From Chryseobacterium sp. MYb264 (GTDB lineage Bacteria; Bacteroidota; Bacteroidia; Flavobacteriales; Weeksellaceae), in contig NZ_CP142422.1 of NCBI RefSeq assembly GCF_035974275.1, forward strand, positions 2,356,001 through 2,420,000: a stretch of 64,000 nucleotides of DNA, read 5' to 3'. A program made the position numbers and the translations under genes. Below, piece after piece: positions 35,480 to 43,089 of this stretch. The notes below the pieces were generated by a model. The model saw only the letters and a list, made by a program, of their open reading frames with translations. It made no database searches and had not been told where the DNA came from. Each line of letters opens with the position of its first letter. Position 1 is the first letter of the stretch.

Positions 35480-36676
35480 CTATTTTTTTGTTTTTGCTTT
35501 CAGTTCTTCTTTATCTTTATCAGAAGGATTCCATACTTTGATTTCAGAATTTTTATCAATTCCTGAAAGAACCTGAACGTTGATTCCGTCGCTCGCACCT
35601 AATTTAATATATGCTTTTTTGAAAGTACCGTTGGCCTGCTTTGCCTCAACAAAAGGAACATCTTTCCCATTTTTCTTTTCATACTGAACCAATGATTCAT
35701 CCAATAACAACGCATTTTTCTGAGAGCTTAAAACAATCTCACCGTTTGCAGAGAACCCGGCTCTGATATATTCATTATTCGGATTATTCACATCACCTTC
35801 CACCGGGAATTTAATAGTTCCGTTCGTATCTTTTCCTTTCGGAGCGATCATTGTGAGTTTTCCAGGGAATGTTTTGTTCTGAAGAGCACCAATAACAATG
35901 CTCATATCCATTCCTTGTTTTAATTTACCTGCCTGTGCCTCATCGATTTCTCCCTGAAAAATCAGAGAATTTAAATCTGCAATAGAACAAATGGTTGTTC
36001 CGGCATTAAACGAGTTGGCTTCAATTACCTGACTTCCTACTTTTACGGGAACTTCAAGCACTGTTCCTGAAGCTTTTGAACGGATCTGAGTCGTTGCCAA
36101 CCCTTGCAGTTCCGGAGTGGAACCCGTTTTTGCGATCTGCAATGTTTTTTGAGCTGTCACCAAAGCCTGTTGCGCATTTTTCAGTGATTGCTGCTGAGAA
36201 AATAACTGCTGCTGAGAATTTAAAAACTCCTGTTTTGAAGCAACCCCTTGTTTGTACAATTTTTCCTGCATTTCGAATTGCTTACGCATGTTTTCGACAT
36301 TCAGTTTAGCATTCGCGATTTGAAGCTGTTGGTTATCCACATTTTGTTGTGCACTGTTTACATCCGCCAGATTCGGAACAATTCTCACGGTTGCGATCAG
36401 CTGTCCGGCTACTACTTTATCGCCTTCATCCACCAAAATTTTATCAATAATTCCCGCGATATTGGGCTTAATTTCAATTTCTTCTTTCGGAACAATTTTT
36501 CCTGTCGCCATTACCTTATCATCCATATTCTGAATGGTCGGCTTTCTGGTAAGGAAAGCTTCGCTCTCTTTGGAGTTCGACTTAATTAAATACCCGATTC
36601 CCGAGAACAATGCCACTGCAAATAAAAGCCCCAACAAAATATAAATGGCCTTTTTCCAAGTGAATTTCTTTTTCAT
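35480..36676 (-). CDS. MacA-like periplasmic adaptor (HlyD/RND-MFP family)
   Basis: A 398-residue membrane-fusion protein. One N-terminal membrane helix (IYILLGLLFAVALFSGIGYL) anchors it. GIIDKILVDEGDKVVAGQLI is the first half of the lipoyl domain, residues of about 105-190 form a coiled-coil hairpin rich in Gln and Ala, and RSKASGTVLEVPVKVGSQV is the second lipoyl half. A beta-barrel domain and a basic C-terminus follow. It would link the two MacB-like permeases of the same operon to an outer-membrane TolC channel, which is not in the window. Substrates of such exporters include antibiotics, peptides and lipids. Confidence 0.92.
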   Translation of the reverse strand: MKKKFTWKKAIYILLGLLFAVALFSGIGYLIKSNSKESEAFLTRKPTIQNMDDKVMATGKIVPKEEIEIKPNIAGIIDKILVDEGDKVVAGQLIATVRIVPNLADVNSAQQNVDNQQLQIANAKLNVENMRKQFEMQEKLYKQGVASKQEFLNSQQQLFSQQQSLKNAQQALVTAQKTLQIAKTGSTPELQGLATTQIRSKASGTVLEVPVKVGSQVIEANSFNAGTTICSIADLNSLIFQGEIDEAQAGKLKQGMDMSIVIGALQNKTFPGKLTMIAPKGKDTNGTIKFPVEGDVNNPNNEYIRAGFSANGEIVLSSQKNALLLDESLVQYEKKNGKDVPFVEAKQANGTFKKAYIKLGASDGINVQVLSGIDKNSEIKVWNPSDKDKEELKAKTKK

Positions 36677-36777
36677 ATGTATAGTTTATTTTTTAAATTC
36701 TGTTAAATGATTGAAAGATTTAATAAGTAAAATATTACTTTTTGATTATCAGATCTTTAAATTAAATTATTTTAAAA

Positions 36778-38049
36778 TTACTCTGTTCTTAATGCTTCGA
36801 TTGGGCGGATTTTCACAGCTCTTTGTGCCGGAATCATTCCGATGATCAATCCTAAAAATACCATTACCGACATAGCTGCGAATACGTTTCCATAATTTAC
36901 CGTCGGATTATAGAACGGAAACGAATCCTGCCCCTGGGTAGCCATATTTAAAAGAATAAGTACAAAAATCCCCAAGATAAATCCTAATATTCCTGAGGAA
37001 AGCGTAATCACCACACTTTCCAGCAAAATCTGGTTTCTGACTTCCGAAGGTTTTGCTCCCAAGGCTCTTCTAATCCCAATTTCTTTAGTTCTTTCTTTGA
37101 CCGTAATCAAAAGAATGTTGGAAATGGCAATTACCCCCGCCAAAATCGTTAATGTTCCCACGATAATGGTTAACAACTGCATTCCGGTAAGGAAACCAGT
37201 CAGTTTTTTAAACTCTTTTCCTAAGTTGAAGCTTCCGAAAGCATTAGTGTCCTCAGGAGAAACTTTATTTTTTGACTTTAAAGTCTGCTTCACTTTTTCT
37301 TCCACATCATTCACGTTGGCATTGGGCTTACTGACGATGGCAAACATGTCGATCTGATCTCCCGCATTATACATTTTCGTATAGGTAGAAAGTGGGATAA
37401 AAGCGGTTCGGTCATTTTCAAAACCACCCCCTTTTTTTACTCTGAATACACCGATTACATTAAAGAAAATCCCTTTGATATTAATTGATTTCCCAATCGG
37501 ATTTTCATTCTTCTTGGAATCGAAGAAGTTTTTATAAATCTCTTCACCAATTACAGCCACATTTTTATTGCCTGAAACATCGGCATCATTAATATATCTT
37601 CCGAAAATCAGCTTCTTTTCAGAAATTTTATTTCCTACAGGATAATCTCCCGTTAAAGAATAAGTGGCATTTTTACCGTTTCTTGACATTGATTCTCCAG
37701 GTGTTCCTGTGAAACTTCCACGAGAATTCTGAGGTGAAATATAATCGATCTCCGGGATTTTATTTTTCAACATCTGAATGTCGGGCAAATTAAGATGCAG
37801 ATCTCTTCCTTTTGGAAAACCTTCGTAAGGAATCGCCGTATTTTGCGCCCAGAGAAAAATAGAATTCGTGGCGAATCCCGAGAATAATTTATCAAAACCA
37901 TTCTCCATCCCTTTGGCTGCTCCCAAAAGACTTACATACAAAAACATACCCCATCCCACTCCAATCATGGTAAGGAAGGTTCGAAGTTTATTATTCCTCA
38001 ACGAATAATAAATCTCCTGCCACGTATCTTTTTTAAATATGATATTCAC
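36778..38049 (-). CDS. MacB-like ABC transporter permease (second copy)
   Basis: A 423-residue permease of the FtsX/MacB type without a fused ATPase. One helix near the N-terminus (TFLTMIGVGWGMFLYVSLLG) is followed by a large periplasmic MacB_PCD domain with AVIGEEIYKNFF and NPIGKSINIKGIFFNVIGVF. The last three helices form the FtsX domain, with VKERTKEIGIRRALGAKP at the coupling loop. It ends with PIEALRTE, the same C-terminal motif as the other permease. Together with that protein it probably forms a heterodimer served by the separate ATPase. Confidence 0.92.
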   Translation of the reverse strand: MNIIFKKDTWQEIYYSLRNNKLRTFLTMIGVGWGMFLYVSLLGAAKGMENGFDKLFSGFATNSIFLWAQNTAIPYEGFPKGRDLHLNLPDIQMLKNKIPEIDYISPQNSRGSFTGTPGESMSRNGKNATYSLTGDYPVGNKISEKKLIFGRYINDADVSGNKNVAVIGEEIYKNFFDSKKNENPIGKSINIKGIFFNVIGVFRVKKGGGFENDRTAFIPLSTYTKMYNAGDQIDMFAIVSKPNANVNDVEEKVKQTLKSKNKVSPEDTNAFGSFNLGKEFKKLTGFLTGMQLLTIIVGTLTILAGVIAISNILLITVKERTKEIGIRRALGAKPSEVRNQILLESVVITLSSGILGFILGIFVLILLNMATQGQDSFPFYNPTVNYGNVFAAMSVMVFLGLIIGMIPAQRAVKIRPIEALRTE

Positions 38050-38133
38050 TTTATTTTATTAAAAGATTAAAAGATTGAATGATTTAAAAATTACTATTGG
38101 GCAATTTTCAAACTATCTAATTTTCAAATTGTT

Positions 38134-39363
38134 TTATTCCGTTCTCAATGCTTCAATAGGTTTAATTTTCGATGCCCGGTAGGCCGGAACAAATCCTGCA
38201 ATTAACCCTGAAAATACCAGTGCAATGAATGCCGCGAAGATGGTTCCCCAACCCACACTCGGATTTTTGATAAAGAACTCTTCAAGCCTGTCACCTATTA
38301 AGCTTAAAGCCAAAACACCCACACCAACCCCTACAAATCCTGAGACTACTGTAATTACAACACTTTCCTGAACAATGAGGCCCACAATACTTCCCGGCTT
38401 GGCTCCAATCGCCTTTCTAACTCCAATCTCCTTGGTTCTTTCTTTTACAATATAAACCATGATATTACTGATCCCGATAATTCCTGCCAGCAAGGTCCCC
38501 ATTCCAATAAAGGCCACGATTGCCGTAAGTACCGCCATAAACATGAAAGTATCTTCCATATTTTTAGCGTTATTCCAGACACGAACACCGTTTTCATCGT
38601 CCGGAGAAACACTTTTTCTGGCTTTTAATTTATCTTTAAGCTCATCCCCATATTTTACAGCTTCCTGAGGGCTCAGCTTTTCATTATAAGCAATATACAC
38701 TGTACTCACCGTATCAGACCCCTTTTTCATCTGCTGCAAAGTAGTAATGGGAACAGTGATATGTCTTTCATCCCAGTCTCCCCCATCGTCAGAAAATACA
38801 CCAACGACTTTAAACATGGTTCCGTTAATATTTAAATCTTTCCCGACCGGACTGCCGTTTTTAATTAAATCCCGCTGAACCATTCTCCCGATCACCGCTA
38901 CATTCTGCTTTCTTTCCAAGTCGGTTGGTGTAAGATATCTTCCTTCGAGTATTTTTCTGTTTTCAATGTACTTCTCACCCGGTTCAGATCCGTTCACAGA
39001 ATAGGTACCACTTTCCTTTCCGTATTTTACCAGTAAACTCGACTGATATCTCGGGGTAGCCTGTCCTACCTTTTCTTTATCAGTATTGATCAGAAAATCA
39101 TAATCATCATTATTCATCGTTACTACCCTGTCAGACTGCAGCCCTCCATAGGCAATGGTAGTTTTCCCCGTAAAGATGGAGATCAGGTTTTGAGCATCTC
39201 TTGCAAAACCATCTGTAAAAGCATTTTGAAGCCCCTTTCCGATTCCGAAGAGAACAATAAAAATAAATAATCCCAAAGCCACGGTAAATCCTGAAAGTAC
39301 CGTCCGCAATACATTACTGCGAATAGAACTGAATATTTCCTGCCAACGATCTAGGTCAAACAT
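38134..39363 (-). CDS. MacB-like ABC transporter permease (first copy)
   Basis: A 409-residue paralogue of the next gene with the same plan: N-terminal helix (VLRTVLSGFTVALGLFIFIV), periplasmic domain with NVAVIGRMVQRDLIKNGSPV and MFKVVGVFSDDGGDWDERHI, then three C-terminal helices with VKERTKEIGVRKAIGAKPGS and the closing IKPIEALRTE. Tandem permeases of this kind are usual in Bacteroidota MacAB-like operons. It is separated from its ATPase gene by 1.1 kb of repeats and a four-helix-bundle gene. Confidence 0.92.
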   Translation of the reverse strand: MFDLDRWQEIFSSIRSNVLRTVLSGFTVALGLFIFIVLFGIGKGLQNAFTDGFARDAQNLISIFTGKTTIAYGGLQSDRVVTMNNDDYDFLINTDKEKVGQATPRYQSSLLVKYGKESGTYSVNGSEPGEKYIENRKILEGRYLTPTDLERKQNVAVIGRMVQRDLIKNGSPVGKDLNINGTMFKVVGVFSDDGGDWDERHITVPITTLQQMKKGSDTVSTVYIAYNEKLSPQEAVKYGDELKDKLKARKSVSPDDENGVRVWNNAKNMEDTFMFMAVLTAIVAFIGMGTLLAGIIGISNIMVYIVKERTKEIGVRKAIGAKPGSIVGLIVQESVVITVVSGFVGVGVGVLALSLIGDRLEEFFIKNPSVGWGTIFAAFIALVFSGLIAGFVPAYRASKIKPIEALRTE

Positions 39364-39402
39364 AGTTTTATTTTTTTACTTTGTAAAAAAGTCAATTATA
39401 TA

Positions 39403-39678
39403 GATGTCAATTTCTGCGAGTCAATTGTCAATTTTTAAGCGCCCGCAAAATTCACTTGCGAAGCAAAATTGACCATTCAACATTCACCTTTTTAAAATTG
39501 ACTATTTTAACATTCATAAAGGCGGTCTTTATTAAAAAGTCAATTTCTATGAGTCAATTGTCAATTTTTAAGCGCACGCAAAATTCACTTGCTAAGTAAA
39601 ATTGACCATTCACAATTCACCTTTCTTAAATTAATTACTTTAACATTCCACTTAACAAGATAAAGGTGGTTTTTATTA
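39403..39678. repeat. 133-bp tandem repeat, two units downstream of and running into the four-helix-bundle gene
   Basis: Unit 1 starts at 39403 and unit 2 at 39536, exactly 133 bases apart. Each begins with GTCAATTTCT preceded by a few A or T, and contains GAGTCAATTGTCAATTTTTA, a TTCACTTGCGAAGC-type core and ATTGACCATTCA. Unit 2 continues without a break into the last 44 bases of the four-helix-bundle gene, with a 12-base insertion relative to the other units. Units are diverged at single positions, so the array is not very recent. Confidence 0.9.
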
Positions 39679-39985
39679 AATTCCCAACTTTATTTAAATT
39701 CTCTCTTTCAATATAATTACATTCAATAACGATATCAAAACATGAATCTAACTCAATCACAGAACCTCTTGCCATTTCAAAATATCTTTTTCTTTCCACT
39801 TCAGACTTTCTGGAACAACCTTCAGTAATATTTAATACCACAGAAGTGGATGCTCTCCTTATTTGATCCGTTAAATTAAATCTTTCAACCTCCGGAAGTT
39901 TTGACAAGTTTTTATAACATTCATTTCTTAATTCTCTTGCCGATTTATAAACATCTAAATGATAATGGTTCAGATTTAAAAACAT
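39635..39985 (-). CDS. four-helix-bundle protein (S23/23S-rRNA intervening-sequence family)
   Basis: A 116-residue helical protein of the IVS/S23 family: LNHYHLDVYKSARELRNECY at the start, LTDQIRRASTSVVLNITEGC in the middle and RKRYFEMARGSVIELDSCFD towards the end are its hallmarks. The same fold occurs in the Avd accessory protein of diversity-generating retroelements, but no reverse transcriptase or template repeat is present here. The family has no settled function. The gene lies inside a 133-bp repeat array and its last codons are part of a repeat unit, so it probably travels with the repeat rather than with the exporter genes on either side. Confidence 0.9.
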   Translation of the reverse strand: MFLNLNHYHLDVYKSARELRNECYKNLSKLPEVERFNLTDQIRRASTSVVLNITEGCSRKSEVERKRYFEMARGSVIELDSCFDIVIECNYIERENLNKVGNLIKTTFILLSGMLK

Positions 39986-40066
39986 ATTTATTTTTTTTCA
40001 TTTGTTTTGTGTTTTATTCTTACTACTAAATATTGATAATCAATTGATCTACATTGACATCATTAC

Positions 40067-40509
40067 AATTCACTTGCGAAGCAAAATTGACCATTCACAA
40101 TTCACAATTCACCTTTCTTAAATTAGTTATTTTAACATTCATAAAGGTGGTCTTTATTAAAAAGTCAATTTCTGCGAGTCAATTGTCAATTTTTAAGCGT
40201 CCACAAAATTCACTTGCGAAGCAAAATTGACCATTCACAATTCACCTTTCTTAAATTAATTATTTTAACATTCATAAAGGCGGTCTTTATTAAAAAGTCA
40301 ATTTCTGTGAGTCAATTGTCAATTTTTAAGCGTCCACAAAATTCACTTGCGAAGCAAAATTGACCATTCACAATTCACCTTTCTTAAATTAATTATTTTA
40401 ACATTCATAAAGGCGGTCTTTATTAAAAAGTCAATTTCTGCGAGTCAATTGTCAATTTTTAAGCGCTCGCAAAATTCACTTGCGAAGCAAAATTGACCAT
40501 TCACAATTC
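40067..40509. repeat. 133-bp tandem repeat array between the four-helix-bundle gene and the ABC ATPase
   Basis: A partial unit (40067-40160) is followed by full units starting at 40161 and 40294 and a last one at 40427 that stops after about 83 bases, directly at the ATPase stop codon. The period is exactly 133. The partial unit has an extra TTCACAA heptamer. Each unit carries ACTTGCGAAGC flanked by AAAATT-type sequence able to form short hairpins. The 80 or so bases from 39986 to 40066, upstream of the four-helix-bundle gene, show no repeat and presumably hold its promoter. Confidence 0.92.
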
Positions 40510-40511
40510 AT

Positions 40512-41201
40512 TTACAAGACAATCTGCTTGATAAACTCATCACTTTCGATGATGCCGTCACGAAGAACAACATTTCGTTTCGTTTGTGCGGCAACATCCG
40601 GCTCGTGAGTAACGACAATAATTGTTTTTCCTTCATTATTAATCTCCTGAAGAAGCTTCATGATGTCATGCGTCGTTTTAGAATCCAACGCCCCGGTAGG
40701 TTCATCTGCTAAAACAACTTTAGGGTTGGTAATGAGCGCTCTCGCAATCGCTACTCTTTGTTTTTGACCTCCCGAAAGTTCGTTCGGAAGGTGGGTTGCC
40801 CATTGCGCAAGACCTACTTTTTCAAGATATTCCATCGCTTTTTGGTTACGTTCTTTTCGGGAAACATTCTGATAATATAAAGGAAGCGCTACATTGTCCA
40901 ATGCCGTCTTATATCCGATCAGGTTAAACGACTGGAAAATAAACCCTAAAAATTGACTCCTGTATTCTGCCGCTTTTACTTCTGATAAATGTTCAATCGG
41001 TACTCCATCCAGCTCATAAGTCCCGGAATCTTTCTCGTCGAGAATTCCGATGATATTCAGAAGTGTCGACTTACCCGACCCCGAACTTCCCATAATAGAA
41101 ACAAACTCGCCTTCAGAAATATTAAGATTAATACCCTTGAGAACGTGCAGCTTACTTTTTCCTGTATCGTATGATTTATGTAAATCCTGAATTAATAACA
41201 T
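40512..41201 (-). CDS. ABC transporter ATP-binding protein (MacB/LolD-like)
   Basis: A 229-residue ATPase: Walker A GSSGSGKST at 38-46, the Q-loop in FIFQSFNLIGY, signature LSGGQKQR from 142, Walker B VVLADEPTGALD from 162, and a switch histidine in IIVVTHEPDVA. The length and the LSGGQKQRVAIARAL core match the LolD/MacB/FtsE class. It would energise the two MacB-like permeases encoded downstream. It is the promoter-proximal gene of that operon, now separated from the rest by the repeat block, so co-transcription may be affected. Confidence 0.95.
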   Translation of the reverse strand: MLLIQDLHKSYDTGKSKLHVLKGINLNISEGEFVSIMGSSGSGKSTLLNIIGILDEKDSGTYELDGVPIEHLSEVKAAEYRSQFLGFIFQSFNLIGYKTALDNVALPLYYQNVSRKERNQKAMEYLEKVGLAQWATHLPNELSGGQKQRVAIARALITNPKVVLADEPTGALDSKTTHDIMKLLQEINNEGKTIIVVTHEPDVAAQTKRNVVLRDGIIESDEFIKQIVL

Positions 41202-41627
41202 GAAGTGATGTATGTTTTTATAGCTAATAAGTAGATGATATTTTCGATTTGTTACAAGATTAAAAATTTATTGAAAATATTTATTGTTTAACTCATTAAA
41301 CCTTTATTTAAAGTACATTATAAAAAAGTGTTTAATTGTAACTTTACAATTCCCTTTATTTTCCACACATATTCGTCGATAAGCCAATACCTAAGCAGGT
41401 TTTATGTAAATGTGGAAAACTTTTGCAGTTAAAAGTCAATCAATTACCTATTCACTCTTTCAAATACAGTTCTTTTTTTCGACCTTTGTGCTTCGCACGG
41501 CACAAGAAATAAAAACACTCAAGATGTGAAAAACTTGCAACAGTAAATCACAAAAAATCAAGAGGTTGAATATTATTGGGACGTTATCCACATAGATCCA
41601 TTTTTTAACTTTTAAGACATTTTTAAT
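41202..41627. promoter_or_regulatory. intergenic region with DnaA-box-like sites upstream of nrdB
   Basis: This 426-base gap separates the divergent ABC ATPase and nrdB genes. It contains a perfect DnaA box consensus TTATCCACA at 41584-41592, a near match TTTTCCACA at 41359-41367 and its inverse TGTGGAAAA at 41411-41419. A small inverted element GTGCTTCGCAC lies near 41490. DnaA binding upstream of nrd genes is established in E. coli; here it is only suggested by the motifs. I see no gene and no NrdR-like palindrome. Confidence 0.5.
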
Positions 41628-42602
41628 ATGGGAATTTTTGATAAAAGAGTAAGCTATAAGCCATTTGAATACCCTGAGGTTCTTCAGTTTGTAGAAGCTA
41701 TCAACAAATCGTTCTGGGTACATTCAGAAGTTGATTTTACTGCAGATGTTCAGGATTTTCATTCGCAGCTGGAGCCTCATGAAAAAAATGCGGTAAAGAA
41801 CGCACTTTTAGCCATCGCACAGATAGAAGTTTCTGTAAAATCTTTCTGGGGAAATCTTTACAACCACCTTCCAAAGCCTGAACTTAACGGTCTTGGATCT
41901 ACTTTTGCAGAGTGTGAGTTCCGTCACTCGGAAGCCTATTCACGTTTACTGGAAGTATTGGGATACAACGAAGAATTTACAAACGTCGTAGAGGTTCCTG
42001 CCTTGAAAAAAAGAATTGAGTTTTTATCCAACGTTTTAAAACACGCCAATTCTTCAACGCCTAAGGAATATGTATCGTCACTTTTACTATTCAGTATTCT
42101 CATCGAAAATGTGTCTTTATTTTCTCAGTTTGCTATCATTCTTTCGTTCACAAGATTCAAAGGATACATGAAAAATGTTTCCAATATTATCGCATGGACT
42201 TCTGTTGATGAACAAATCCACGCCAACGGAGGAATTTATTTAATCAATAAAATAAGAGAAGAACAGCCCGGCCTTTTAACAGATTCTGATATTGAGGACA
42301 TCTATACTTTGGTAGATCAATCTGTAGATCTGGAAGGGGAAATCCTGGACTGGATCTTTGAGCTGGGAGAACTTGATAAATTCTCAAAATTAGACCTGAT
42401 CAATTTTATGAAATACCGTGTTGACGACAGTTTGAAAAAAATAAACATGGCACCGCGTTATAATATTTCTCCGGAGCAATATCGCCCTCTGATATGGTTC
42501 GAGGAAGAAGTTTTTGCGAATTCTATGGATGATTTCTTCGCGAAAAGACCAGTGGATTATACAAAACATGATAAAAGTATTACGGCCAACGACCTTTTCT
42601 AG
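41628..42602 (+). CDS. nrdB: ribonucleotide reductase class Ia, beta subunit
   Basis: A 324-residue R2 protein that holds the diiron site and tyrosyl radical. FADVQ-type iron ligands appear as TADVQDFHSQLEPHEKNAVK, with further ligands in FAECEFRHSEAYSRLLEVLG and WTSVDEQIHANGG. The C-terminal tail NSMDDFFAKRPVDYTKHDKS is of the type that docks R2 to R1. nrdA follows after 487 bases of noncoding sequence, an unusual gap for this pair. The order nrdB then nrdA is common in Flavobacteriia. Confidence 0.96.
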   Translation: MGIFDKRVSYKPFEYPEVLQFVEAINKSFWVHSEVDFTADVQDFHSQLEPHEKNAVKNALLAIAQIEVSVKSFWGNLYNHLPKPELNGLGSTFAECEFRHSEAYSRLLEVLGYNEEFTNVVEVPALKKRIEFLSNVLKHANSSTPKEYVSSLLLFSILIENVSLFSQFAIILSFTRFKGYMKNVSNIIAWTSVDEQIHANGGIYLINKIREEQPGLLTDSDIEDIYTLVDQSVDLEGEILDWIFELGELDKFSKLDLINFMKYRVDDSLKKINMAPRYNISPEQYRPLIWFEEEVFANSMDDFFAKRPVDYTKHDKSITANDLF

Positions 42603-43089
42603 ATTTTAAAGTACCGGGGCGCCTTTTTCCGCCTTCCGTTCCCGCTTTTTTGTGATCGCGAACGATGGTAAGTTATCCGTTGAACGGCTTGCCCATCGCC
42701 ATCACAAAAAGAGCTCCACTCAAGTCGGGGCGCGGGCAGGGTCATGATAGAAAGAGGGGTTCCTGGATCATGTAGACATCAACCAAATGAACCCCGAGAT
42801 AATTGAAAAAGTCTTTTGAGCTTCAAAGGGGTAAGTTCTGAGAATATCAGAGTAGATCTTAATATAAGAAACGGACATCGTTCCTGGTAATGACACAAAC
42901 GAAATTCAGGGTAAGGAGAGACCTGCCGGTTTTTTAGCCCTGATTGAGCGGCCTGTTTGAGCTCTTTTTCTTTGCAAAAGAAAAAAGCGAGTAGCGAAAG
43001 CAGGTGGACGAGTGAAAAAAATGACCAATTTTCTGCTCAAAAAAAAAAAAAAATAAACAATGCAACTGCTGCATTTTACAATATAAAAC
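42603..43089. other. 487-bp noncoding, structure-rich spacer between nrdB and nrdA
   Basis: The spacer is richer in G and C than its surroundings at its start. It holds an imperfect inverted repeat (GCTTTTTTGTGATCG near 42648 against CCATCACAAAAAGAGC near 42700), two copies of CGGGGCGC (42615 and 42727), a second hairpin CTCTTTTTCTTT/AAAGAAAAAAG near 42960-42990, and a poly-A run at 43040-43052. Short reading frames on the minus strand have no recognisable similarity. It resembles the palindromic intergenic elements of Chryseobacterium genomes, but no second copy lies in the window. Confidence 0.5.

Noticed and set aside
39635..39985. Ribosomal protein S23 or a diversity-generating retroelement Avd gene
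   Set aside because: The S23 name is historical, no rRNA gene is nearby, and no reverse transcriptase, template or variable repeat is present.
39403..40509. CRISPR array
   Set aside because: The 133-base units are contiguous with no spacers of unique sequence and no cas genes.
41350..41600. Chromosomal origin suggested by DnaA boxes
   Set aside because: Only three box-like motifs and no dnaA, dnaN or AT-rich unwinding array nearby; regulation of nrdB is the simpler reading.
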